Of a DNA stretch of 33,678 nucleotides, positions 15,064 to 22,505 are shown piece by piece; position 1 is the first letter of the stretch, and each line of letters begins with the position of its first letter. The DNA is from Bacteroidaceae bacterium (GTDB lineage: Bacteria; Bacteroidota; Bacteroidia; Bacteroidales; Bacteroidaceae). The translations under genes were made by a program, and so were the position numbers. Below the pieces are notes generated by a model, which ran no database searches, was not told where the DNA came from, and was given only the letters and a program-made list of their open reading frames with translations. The DNA lies in assembly GCA_017534815.1 (NCBI GenBank), contig JAFXVS010000043.1, positions 1 to 33,678 of the forward strand, written 5' to 3'.

Positions 15064-15832
15064 CTAATGTCTGCTGTTCGAGCCACTGAGGGAACTGCTC
15101 GATGTCCATACAGTCCTGAAGGGTGTATTGCCCAATACGGGTACGAACCAGTCCTGTGAGGTAAGCACCAGAACCGAGTGCCTGTCCGATGTCACGTGCC
15201 AAAGCTCTGATGTAAGTGCCCTTGCTGCACACTACGCGGATGGTGAGCGAGAGATGGGTGCCCTGAAGGTTGCCACTCTGATACTTGATGCGTTCACGAG
15301 GGTCTGTACTGTGGTCTTTCACTTCATTTTCCACCTCACCAAAGTGGAGTATCTCCAGTTCGTCAATGACAAGAATCTTGGGTTTCAACTCCACCTCTTC
15401 ACCTTGGCGGGCATATTTGAACGCCCGTTTTCCATCCACCTTCACCGCAGAGAACGTAGGTGGCACTTGTTCGATGCGTCCCACAAAACCCTTGAGTTTC
15501 TCCTCCACCAACGCTCTGGTGATGTGCTCTGTGGGAAAGGTGGCATCCTCCGCAGTCTCCATATCGAAGGATGGTGTGGTGGCACCTAATTTGATGGTGG
15601 CTACATACTCCTTCGTGTGTGCCTGCAGTTCATCTATGAGTTTGGTGCTCTTGCCTGTGCAGATGATGAGGACGCCTGTAGCCAACGGGTCGAGTGTTCC
15701 AGCGTGTCCCACCTTCAACTTCTTCACGCCTAACCTATGCGAGAGTTCCCCACGCACCTTGGCCACCACATTGAAGGACGTCCAACGATAGGGCTTGTTG
15801 AAGATGAGTATTTCACCTGCCTGAGGATTCAT
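15050..15832 (-). CDS. truB: tRNA pseudouridine(55) synthase
   Basis: A 260-residue enzyme forming pseudouridine at position 55 of the tRNA T-loop. The catalytic aspartate is Asp48 in [14 protein letters not shown]. Other family blocks are [25 protein letters not shown], and [15 protein letters not shown] near the C-terminus. I chose ATG 15832 ([14 protein letters not shown]); the frame extends 14 codons further upstream, but that would overlap the end of uppP and is not family-like. The gene begins 4 bases after the uppP stop, so the two are translationally close. The length is usual for bacterial TruB without a long PUA extension. Confidence 0.95.
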   Translation of the reverse strand: MNPQAGEILIFNKPYRWTSFNVVAKVRGELSHRLGVKKLKVGHAGTLDPLATGVLIICTGKSTKLIDELQAHTKEYVATIKLGATTPSFDMETAEDATFPTEHITRALVEEKLKGFVGRIEQVPPTFSAVKVDGKRAFKYARQGEEVELKPKILVIDELEILHFGEVENEVKDHSTDPRERIKYQSGNLQGTHLSLTIRVVCSKGTYIRALARDIGQALGSGAYLTGLVRTRIGQYTLQDCMDIEQFPQWLEQQTLENNV

Positions 15833-15836
15833 GGGA

Positions 15837-16655
15837 CTACGCAATCCAGATGGCAATGACACCCATGATGGCACAATAGAGGGCGAAATAGATGAGCTTG
15901 CATTGTTTTACGAAAGCAATCATCCATTTGCAGGCAAAGCAACCACTGATGAAGGCTGCCAAGAATCCTACCACCAATGAGAGGACGGGGATTTGTGCGG
16001 CCTCACCATGTTCTGCAATATATTCAGCACTGGGTGCCACAATATGCTTGAAATCCAGCAACGCCTCACCCAAGATGGGTGGAATGACCATCAGGAAGGA
16101 GAACTGCGCCAGATTTTGACGGCTGTTGCCTAACAGGAGACCTGTAGCAATGGTCGAGCCACTGCGAGAAAGTCCTGGCAACACTGCTATAGCTTGTGCG
16201 ATACCAATAATGAAAGCGTGCAAGGGAGAAATGTGCTCGCGCTCCTTGGGTCTGTAGAAATAAGTGAGTCCCAACAAACTGGCTGTCAACAAGAGACAAA
16301 GCCCCACGATGATGAGACTTCCCTGGAATATCTCATCAATATAATCCTTGAAGCACAAACCTACGATGCCAATAGGAATCATCGAGATGATGATGTTCAA
16401 CGCGTATTTCTGTTCATCGTTCATCCGTCCGTTCCATTTAAAGAGTCCCTTGAATATCCAAACGACCTCTTTCCAAAGAATCACCAATGTGGACAGCACG
16501 GTCGCCACGTGCACCACGATATCAAAAGTGAGACCTCCCACCTCGTTCACACCCAGCAGATGCTGACCAATCTGAAGATGTCCGCTGCTGCTCACAGGTA
16601 GGTATTCTGTGAGTCCCTGTATTATACCTAAAATAAGGGCTTGAATCCAATCCAT
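15837..16655 (-). CDS. uppP: Undecaprenyl-diphosphatase
   Basis: A 272-residue polytopic inner-membrane enzyme (BacA/UppP family) that dephosphorylates undecaprenyl pyrophosphate to recycle the carrier lipid for peptidoglycan and surface glycans. The two signature segments are present: [14 protein letters not shown] near the N-terminus and [18 protein letters not shown] in the middle. About eight hydrophobic spans are visible. The start ATG 16655 is 2 bases from the DUF3098 stop. Overexpression in other bacteria gives bacitracin resistance. It is part of the conserved ftsX-DUF3098-uppP-truB-queA-folK order. Confidence 0.95.
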   Translation of the reverse strand: MDWIQALILGIIQGLTEYLPVSSSGHLQIGQHLLGVNEVGGLTFDIVVHVATVLSTLVILWKEVVWIFKGLFKWNGRMNDEQKYALNIIISMIPIGIVGLCFKDYIDEIFQGSLIIVGLCLLLTASLLGLTYFYRPKEREHISPLHAFIIGIAQAIAVLPGLSRSGSTIATGLLLGNSRQNLAQFSFLMVIPPILGEALLDFKHIVAPSAEYIAEHGEAAQIPVLSLVVGFLAAFISGCFACKWMIAFVKQCKLIYFALYCAIMGVIAIWIA

Positions 16656-16657
16656 AA

Positions 16658-16897
16658 TCAGTTCTCCGTTTTAGTTATTTCTTTCTTAGGTGGCCAAAGA
16701 ATTGCCACAATCTCAAAGAGGAAACCAAAAAGACATACCATCGGCGCAGCTTTTGTACGCATATCGCTGAAGATGTCTGGATTGAAGGCTTCCTCCGTCG
16801 TTGCATCACCCGACATCATAATAAAACCGATGATGATGATGACAAATCCCACCAAGAGCAGGATGTAGTTGATTTTTGTAAATGCAAAGTTCTTCAT
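16658..16897 (-). CDS. DUF3098 family small membrane protein
   Basis: 79 residues with two membrane spans (about 10-28 and 51-68) separated by a loop, and a charged end ([11 protein letters not shown]). The opening [27 protein letters not shown] and the loop sequence match the DUF3098 family, found between ftsX and uppP across Bacteroidetes. Function is unknown; the location suggests a link with the cell envelope or FtsX, which is inference from conserved neighbourhood only. It starts 54 bases after ftsX, the gap containing a 7-base array. Confidence 0.85.
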   Translation of the reverse strand: MKNFAFTKINYILLLVGFVIIIIGFIMMSGDATTEEAFNPDIFSDMRTKAAPMVCLFGFLFEIVAILWPPKKEITKTEN

Positions 16898-16902
16898 TAT
16901 TG

Positions 16903-16930
16903 TTGACTATTGATCGTTGACAGTTAGATA
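16903..16930. repeat. Heptanucleotide array between ftsX and the DUF3098 gene
   Basis: Four units (TTGACTA, TTGATCG, TTGACAG, TTAGATA), period 7, directly upstream of the DUF3098 start in the leftward operon. Confidence 0.6.
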
Positions 16931-16951
16931 GTTGCCCAGCGCGTGGATTCG

Positions 16952-17821
16952 TCAGACATAATAGAGGTCGTTACTGCTCATCTTCAGATACTTATTCAAC
17001 GAGAAAAGCGTACAAAGATAAGTGATAATGATACCAAACAGGAACACCGCAGCCGACACGATGATGATGACTTTCAGGTCTATGACAGCATCAATCTGCG
17101 GTTCGTAATTATGCAACCAGTAGAGTCCACCGATAAGCAAACCATCAGCAAAGATTGCCGACGCAATGCCCAAGGTGAAACTCTGGGCAAGGAAAGGCCG
17201 ACGGATAAAGTTCCAGCTGGCTCCCACCAACTTCATCGTATTGATGATGAATCGCTTGGAGAAAATGGTCAGACGCACCGTGTTATTGATGAGCGCAAAG
17301 GAGATGTAGGTAAACAGCGCAGCAATGATGAGTAGGATGATACTCACCTTACGGATGTTGTCATTCACTGACTTGATTAGATCCTTCGAATAGATGACAT
17401 CCACTACATTGGGGTTCCCTTTCAACCCCTTCACGGCAGCACTGATACTATCAGGATTGGCATGTTCTGCATTGATCTTGACTTCGAACGAGGCCGTGTA
17501 GGGGTTCATCCCAATAAACTCAGTAGGGTCAATGCCCTGTGCCAAAATCTCCTCCTTCAGAGCCTGCTCCTTCGAAATGTATTCCACACTCTTGGCATAA
17601 GGCGCCTGCTTGAGCATATTCTCCATACTCACAATCTGGAGGCTGTCCATCTCATCACTGATTAACACACTCACATTGATGTTCTCTTTCACGTAGGTGG
17701 ACAGGTTGTGTGCTGTCAGGACAAAAAGCACAATAGTGCCCAACAGTACCAACACCAACGTGGTGCTGATAGCTGCCGTTAGGAACTGGGTACTCAAAAA
17801 CGATTGTCTATTCTTACTCAT
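16952..17821 (-). CDS. ftsX: Cell-division permease-like protein FtsX
   Basis: 289 residues with the FtsX layout: one span near the N-terminus (about 20-37), an extracytoplasmic domain (about 38-160, NINVSVLISDEMDSLQI...), and three spans grouped in the C-terminal half (about 165-185, 220-240 and 255-280), with the cytoplasmic loop LTIFSKRFIINTMKLVGAS between them. FtsX works with the ATPase FtsE to activate peptidoglycan hydrolases during division. ftsE is not in this window, which is usual for Bacteroidetes. The start ATG overlaps the miaB stop by 4 bases (ATGA type), indicating translational coupling. Confidence 0.92.
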   Translation of the reverse strand: MSKNRQSFLSTQFLTAAISTTLVLVLLGTIVLFVLTAHNLSTYVKENINVSVLISDEMDSLQIVSMENMLKQAPYAKSVEYISKEQALKEEILAQGIDPTEFIGMNPYTASFEVKINAEHANPDSISAAVKGLKGNPNVVDVIYSKDLIKSVNDNIRKVSIILLIIAALFTYISFALINNTVRLTIFSKRFIINTMKLVGASWNFIRRPFLAQSFTLGIASAIFADGLLIGGLYWLHNYEPQIDAVIDLKVIIIVSAAVFLFGIIITYLCTLFSLNKYLKMSSNDLYYV

Positions 17822-19158
17822 ACGTCATTTTGAAGGGAATCGCCCAGCACATGGGCTGGATCCACTCCTTTGAGGGTTGCTGAACTGGATTCTACTATTT
17901 TCACCTGCACAAAGTCTCCGATATGGTGAGTGCCACGATTGAACACCACCACTTTATTCTGCTGTGTGCGTCCAAAGAACTGCTCCTTGCTGCGTTTCGA
18001 AACGCCTTCCACCAGCACCTCGAATATCTTCCCCACATCTTTCCTGTAACTTTCAGCCGAAAGTTCATTCTGCAAGGCTATCATCTCGTTCAGACGACGG
18101 ATCTTCGTCTCTTCAGGCACATCGTCTGGAAGGTGTTTGGAAGCATAAGTACCAGGACGTTCTGAATATTTGAACATAAACGCCGAATCATACCCACATT
18201 CACGCATCAGAGAGAGCGACATCTGATGGTCTTCTTCCGTTTCCGAGTGGTAACCCACAAAAATGTCTGTGCTCAATCCACAATCAGGAAGGATGCGACG
18301 GATAGCTGCCACACGGTCAAGATACCACTCACGGGTGTATTTCCTGTTCATCAGTTTCAAGATGCGATTACTTCCGCTCTGTACAGGCAGGTGGATATGT
18401 CGGCAGATGTTTTTGTGAGCAGCGATCACCTCCAAGGTCTCATCACTCATATCCTTCGGGTGGGAGGTGGTGAATCGGATACGCATATCTGGGGCGGTTT
18501 CTGCCACAATGCCCAACAACTGAGGAAATCCCACTTCCCCACACTTATAGCTGTTCACGTTCTGTCCTAACAAGGTCACCTCCTTATACCCCTTACGTTC
18601 CAAATCCTTCACCTCATTCAGGATGCTGTCCACCTCGCGGCTTCTTTCACGACCACGAGTGTAGGGCACGATACAATAGTGACAGAAATTGTTGCAACCA
18701 CGCATAATGCTAACAAAACCGCTGATATGGCTGCCACACACACGTTCTGGGATTACATCGCGATAGGTTTCCGTCGTGCTCAGTTCCACATTGATGGCTT
18801 TCTCCCCTATTTCTGCGGCAGCAAACAGCTCTGGCAAAGACAAGTAAGAATCGGGACCAGCCACAAGGTTGACATGGTGGTTTTCAATCAAATCTTCCCT
18901 CACTCGTTCAGCCATACATCCCACCACACCAATGATGAAAGCACGGCCTTTCTTTTGCAAGGCATACAGCGCTTCCAGGCGGTTGTATATCTTATTTTCT
19001 GCGTTTTCACGAACGGAGCAGGTGTTCAGCAACACAGCATCAGCCTCATCGATGGATGCACAGGTCTCATACCCTGCCATTTTCATCACAGAGGCAATGA
19101 CTTCACTGTCCGCCACGTTCATTTGGCAGCCATAAGTCTCAATGAAAAGTTTCTTCAT
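17818..19158 (-). CDS. miaB: tRNA-2-methylthio-N6-dimethylallyladenosine synthase
   Basis: A 446-residue radical-SAM methylthiotransferase that converts i6A37 to ms2i6A37 in tRNAs reading UNN codons. The N-terminal UPF0004 domain has three cluster-binding cysteines, Cys11 (ETYGCQMN), Cys47 (LNTCSVRENA) and Cys81 (VVGCMAER). The radical-SAM cluster is Cys155-x3-Cys159-x2-Cys162 (RGCNNFCHYC), followed by IVPYTRGRERSR, and a TRAM domain lies at the C-terminus. Length and motifs are complete. It is the first gene of the leftward eight-gene operon, with a promoter box 25 bases upstream that forms part of a palindromic divergent promoter region. Confidence 0.96.
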   Translation of the reverse strand: MKKLFIETYGCQMNVADSEVIASVMKMAGYETCASIDEADAVLLNTCSVRENAENKIYNRLEALYALQKKGRAFIIGVVGCMAERVREDLIENHHVNLVAGPDSYLSLPELFAAAEIGEKAINVELSTTETYRDVIPERVCGSHISGFVSIMRGCNNFCHYCIVPYTRGRERSREVDSILNEVKDLERKGYKEVTLLGQNVNSYKCGEVGFPQLLGIVAETAPDMRIRFTTSHPKDMSDETLEVIAAHKNICRHIHLPVQSGSNRILKLMNRKYTREWYLDRVAAIRRILPDCGLSTDIFVGYHSETEEDHQMSLSLMRECGYDSAFMFKYSERPGTYASKHLPDDVPEETKIRRLNEMIALQNELSAESYRKDVGKIFEVLVEGVSKRSKEQFFGRTQQNKVVVFNRGTHHIGDFVQVKIVESSSATLKGVDPAHVLGDSLQNDV

Positions 19159-19183
19159 TAATGAATTTGTACAAAAATCGGTG

Positions 19184-19191
19184 CAAAGTTA
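19184..19191 (-). promoter_or_regulatory. Promoter -7 box for the miaB operon
   Basis: TAACTTTG on the minus strand, 25 bases from ATG 19158. It forms the left arm of an inverted repeat GTGCAAAG...CTTTGCAC with the divergent box at 19205-19212. Confidence 0.65.
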
Positions 19192-19204
19192 CGAATTTTT
19201 TCCG

Positions 19205-19212
19205 TACCTTTG
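19205..19212 (+). promoter_or_regulatory. Promoter -7 box for the polytopic membrane protein gene
   Basis: TACCTTTG, 32 bases from the proposed GTG start at 19245. It lies 13 bases from the divergent miaB box and mirrors it. Confidence 0.65.
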
Positions 19213-19244
19213 CACTCGATTTACAACTTTTTAAGAAAAAAGAC

Positions 19245-20273
19245 GTGAGACTGAACTTTCAGAAAGCCATTGCCAGCAGCCAAGCCACCTTGCCCATCAC
19301 TTGTGGCGTGGCATTTTTGCTTTGGTTTGTACCATCATCTGTCCAACAGTCTGCATCCTTTTCTTCAGTCGAATACGGATTGTGGCAATTTGTTCCCAGC
19401 TTTCTTCAGGAAGGTTATTGGTCATTGGGCATCAGTGCTTTCTGTGCCGCCATGGCCGTCTATCTGTTGGCAGAGCTAAACAATGCCCATGTGTTGTTGA
19501 GAGTGAGTTCACGTATGTTGAGCAGCATGCTTGCTATCTTATTGTGTGTGGTTGTTATGGGGCACCAATTCCAGCCTGGCTCTGTGGTGATGCTCCTTTC
19601 GCTGCTGTCCTTATTCCCCCTCTTCTCCTCCTACCAGTCTCCCCACCCCTTATTATCGTTTCTTGTCTATCTACCTTTGTCTGTAGCATCACTGACATTC
19701 CCAAAACTGTTGTGGGTTATCCCTTTCTATTGGCTCATCCAAGGAATCTTCCGCGCCTTGTCCCTAAGATGCTTCATCTCCTCCATCTTGGCGACCTTAC
19801 TCCCCTACTGGATCTATGGCGGTATCGCTATTCTGACCAGTTCCACCCCCCTTTTTCTTGCTCACATACAAACGATTACGCAATTCCATTGGTTTGACTA
19901 CACAGCATTAAATCTGCTTGATATCCTTCTCTATGCATTTATCGTAGTTCTGTTTCTGACGGGCACCATCGATTTCATCATCCACCAATTCATGGACAAG
20001 ACACGTACTCGCATCATTTACAATACTGCGATTATCTACGGATTGACCATTGCCACTTGGATTGCCCTTCAGCCCCAATATTTTTCTACTCTTCTCCCTT
20101 TGTTCATTCTCAGCACAGCCATCCTATTTGGGCACTTCTTCACCCTCACCCACACGAAGTTCTCCCATATCTACTGCATCATACTGATGGTGCTGACCGT
20201 ACTGTTGCTGGTTGCACAATATCTTCCCCAAGAATTATTCACCCAGTTTCTATCTCTAAACTCTCATCTCTAA
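19245..20273 (+). CDS. Polytopic inner-membrane protein, unknown function (GTG start)
   Basis: 342 residues, almost entirely hydrophobic with about ten predicted spans. I do not recognise a named family; similar proteins occur as hypotheticals in Bacteroidales. I chose GTG 19245 (V-R-L-N-F-Q-K-A) because the -7 box lies at 19205-19212, inside the longer frame that begins at ATG 19161, so a transcript from this promoter cannot carry that ATG. The last codons (CTATCT CTAAACT CTCATCT CTAA) follow a 7-base period and encode LSLNSHL-stop, so the C-terminus comes from a repeat array. It precedes a DedA-like gene by 12 bases in the same frame. Transport or envelope roles would be guesses. Confidence 0.7.
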   Translation: MRLNFQKAIASSQATLPITCGVAFLLWFVPSSVQQSASFSSVEYGLWQFVPSFLQEGYWSLGISAFCAAMAVYLLAELNNAHVLLRVSSRMLSSMLAILLCVVVMGHQFQPGSVVMLLSLLSLFPLFSSYQSPHPLLSFLVYLPLSVASLTFPKLLWVIPFYWLIQGIFRALSLRCFISSILATLLPYWIYGGIAILTSSTPLFLAHIQTITQFHWFDYTALNLLDILLYAFIVVLFLTGTIDFIIHQFMDKTRTRIIYNTAIIYGLTIATWIALQPQYFSTLLPLFILSTAILFGHFFTLTHTKFSHIYCIILMVLTVLLLVAQYLPQELFTQFLSLNSHL

Positions 20274-20280
20274 CCCCCAC
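20251..20280. repeat. Heptanucleotide array at the 3' end of the membrane protein gene
   Basis: Units CTATCT, CTAAACT, CTCATCT, CTAACCC, CCACTCA give a period of 7 and include the stop codon (20271-20273) and the gap before the next gene. Confidence 0.6.
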
Positions 20281-20285
20281 TCACC

Positions 20286-20741
20286 TTGGACTCTCTCAAT
20301 CAATTTTTCATAGAATACGGCTATATAGGTATGGCGATGGCATCGTTCCTTGCTGGCACCTTTGTCCCCTTCAGTTCCGAAGTGGTCATGGGCACCTTGC
20401 TCGCCACTACAGGAATGGATCCATTCCTCACCATTATCAGCGGCACCATCGGCAATGTACTGGGATCCATGTTCAATTACTTCATCGGACGTATCGGCAG
20501 CATCGAGCAGATTTCCCGTTGGATGCACATCAAGGAACGCCGTCTGCGCAAAACCCGCGACTATGTCGAGAATAAAGGTTCGTGGATTGCGGCCTTTTCC
20601 TTCCTGCCCATCTTCGGAACCGCCATCTCCATCTCTCTTGGCATTCTGCGTGCCAACGTATGGGGCGTAGTCCTGTGGTCCACCATCGGCAAACTCCTCC
20701 GTTACATCATCTTCATGATTCCAGTCCTCTCCATGCGTTGA
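20286..20741 (+). CDS. DedA/YqaA-type membrane protein (TTG start)
   Basis: A 151-residue membrane protein of the VTT/SNARE-associated group, closest in look to YqaA. It opens LNQFFIEYGYIGMAMASFLAGTFVPFSSEVVMGTLL and continues with the G-x-x-x-G segment GTIGNVLGSMFNYFIGRIG, a short cytoplasmic helix (KERRLRKTRDYVENKG) and two further spans. DedA-family members act as undecaprenyl-phosphate or phospholipid flippases; the exact substrate here is unknown. No ATG precedes the conserved start, so TTG 20286 is the best candidate. It is in the same frame as the upstream gene, four codons after that stop, suggesting coupling or rare readthrough. Length is about normal for YqaA. Confidence 0.8.
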   Translation: MDSLNQFFIEYGYIGMAMASFLAGTFVPFSSEVVMGTLLATTGMDPFLTIISGTIGNVLGSMFNYFIGRIGSIEQISRWMHIKERRLRKTRDYVENKGSWIAAFSFLPIFGTAISISLGILRANVWGVVLWSTIGKLLRYIIFMIPVLSMR

Positions 20742-20810
20742 TAGATGATACACAAGAAAGTCTATCATTCAAGTGGATTCAGCGTAAAAAAAACACCTTA
20801 TCGCAAAAAA

Positions 20811-20840
20811 ACTCCTAACTCCTAACTCCTAACTCCCAAC
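20811..20840. repeat. Heptanucleotide array at the nadB promoter
   Basis: Four near-perfect units of ACTCCTA (the last ACTCCCA). It ends 7 bases before the -7 box at 20848-20855 and therefore covers the -33 region. Confidence 0.85.
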
Positions 20841-20847
20841 TTTTAAT

Positions 20848-20855
20848 TACCTTTG
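20848..20855 (+). promoter_or_regulatory. Promoter -7 box for nadB
   Basis: TACCTTTG, 22 bases before ATG 20878. There is no TTTG -33 box; that position is occupied by the ACTCCTA array. Confidence 0.7.
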
Positions 20856-20877
20856 CAACGTCAACACTTAGTTTACT

Positions 20878-22467
20878 ATGACAAAGAAATATGATTTCCT
20901 CATTATCGGCTCAGGTGTAGCCGGTATGAGTTACGCCTTGAAGGTGGCTGAGGCGAAGAAAGGAAAGATTGCCATCATCTGTAAGACAACCCTCGAAGAG
21001 GCGAATACGGCAAAGGCGCAAGGAGGTATTGCGTCAGTGACAAACCTGCTGGTCGATAACTTCGAAAAGCACATTGAGGACACCATGATTGCGGGTGACT
21101 GGATCAGTGACCCTGAAGCGGTAAGACAAGTGGTGACGGGCGGTCCTCAGGGCATCAAGGATCTTGTGCGGTGGGGCGTGAACTTCGACAAGAAGGAAGA
21201 TGGCTCGTTTGACCTGCATCGTGAAGGCGGACACTCTGAGTTCCGCATCCTGCACCATGCCGATGACACCGGTGCCGAGATTCAGCGTGGTTTGATGGCA
21301 GCAGTAAGAAGTCATCCCGACATTGAAGTTTTGGAGAACCATTTTGCAGTAGAGATTATCACACAGCACCATTTAGGTATCCGTGTGACACGAAGAACAC
21401 CTGACATTGAGTGCTTTGGTGCCTATGTACTGAACCCCAAGACGGGCAAGATTGACACCTATCTGTCAAAGGTGACGCTGATGGCAACAGGCGGCACGGG
21501 CGCTATTTATGCCACGACTTCCAACCCCAATATCGCTACAGGCGACGGCATCGCGATGGTGTATCGCGCCAAGGGCAAGGTGAAAGATATGGAGTTTGTG
21601 CAGTTCCACCCGACGGTGCTGTTCAACCCCGCCGAGACCCATCCTGCCTACCTCATCACAGAAGCCATGCGTGGTTATGGCGGCATCCTGCGCTTGCCTA
21701 CCGGCGAGGAGTTCATGCAGAAGTATGATGAACGCCTGTCATTGGCTCCACGCGACATCGTAGCACGTGCCATCGACAATGAAATGAAGATTCATGCCCT
21801 CGATCATGTTTGTTTAGACGTAACCCATAAAGATCCAGAGGAGACCAAGCATCACTTCCCCAACATTTATGCGAAGTGCCTCAGCATCGGCATCGACATC
21901 ACGAAAGAATACATTCCTGTGGCACCATCAGCTCACTATATGTGTGGTGGCATTCAGGTGGATCTTGACGGTCGGTCAAGTATCAGACGGCTCTATGCTG
22001 TCGGCGAATGCTCATGCACGGGTCTGCATGGTGGCAACCGTTTGGCTTCCAATTCATTGATAGAGGCAGTGGTCTATGCAGATGCAGCTGCCAAAAACTC
22101 GTTGGAGGTGGTTGACCAATATGAGTTCAATGAGAAGGTTCCTGCTTGGAACGATGAGGGAACAATGACAAACGAGGAGAAGGTGCTCATTGCCCAGGAC
22201 GTGAAGGAAGTGGGACAGATTATGTCCACCTATGTGGGTATTGTACGAAGTGACCTGCGTTTGCACCGTGCTTGGGAGCGCCTTGATTTGCTTTACGAAG
22301 AGACCGAACATCTCTTCAAACGTGTGAAGCCCACTCGCGACATCTGCGAACTCCGCAACATGATTAACGTTGGTTATCTCATCACCCGTCAAGCACTCGA
22401 ACGTAAAGAGAGTCGCGGACTCCACTATACCGTGGACTATGCCAAGCATGCATTGGACAAGAAATAA
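20878..22467 (+). CDS. nadB: L-aspartate oxidase
   Basis: A 529-residue FAD enzyme that oxidises L-aspartate to iminoaspartate, the first step of NAD synthesis (followed by NadA). The dinucleotide-binding motif is GSGVAGMS (11-18). Other family blocks are TAKAQGGIA, EGGHSEFRILHHADDTG, MATGGTGAIYATTSNP, DMEFVQFHPTVL and CGGIQVDLDGRSSIRRLYAVGECSCTG (quoted in part), and a helical C-terminal domain with RDICELRNM. nadA and nadC are not in the window. It heads a rightward unit with the M16 protease gene 38 bases downstream. Confidence 0.95.
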   Translation: MTKKYDFLIIGSGVAGMSYALKVAEAKKGKIAIICKTTLEEANTAKAQGGIASVTNLLVDNFEKHIEDTMIAGDWISDPEAVRQVVTGGPQGIKDLVRWGVNFDKKEDGSFDLHREGGHSEFRILHHADDTGAEIQRGLMAAVRSHPDIEVLENHFAVEIITQHHLGIRVTRRTPDIECFGAYVLNPKTGKIDTYLSKVTLMATGGTGAIYATTSNPNIATGDGIAMVYRAKGKVKDMEFVQFHPTVLFNPAETHPAYLITEAMRGYGGILRLPTGEEFMQKYDERLSLAPRDIVARAIDNEMKIHALDHVCLDVTHKDPEETKHHFPNIYAKCLSIGIDITKEYIPVAPSAHYMCGGIQVDLDGRSSIRRLYAVGECSCTGLHGGNRLASNSLIEAVVYADAAAKNSLEVVDQYEFNEKVPAWNDEGTMTNEEKVLIAQDVKEVGQIMSTYVGIVRSDLRLHRAWERLDLLYEETEHLFKRVKPTRDICELRNMINVGYLITRQALERKESRGLHYTVDYAKHALDKK

Positions 22468-22505
22468 CACTTAACCACAGATGGCTGATTAAACAGATTG
22501 ATATA

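Noticed and set aside
16952-17821. Absence of ftsE beside ftsX as an anomaly
   Set aside because: In Bacteroidetes ftsX is commonly apart from ftsE, in this same gene order, so nothing unusual.
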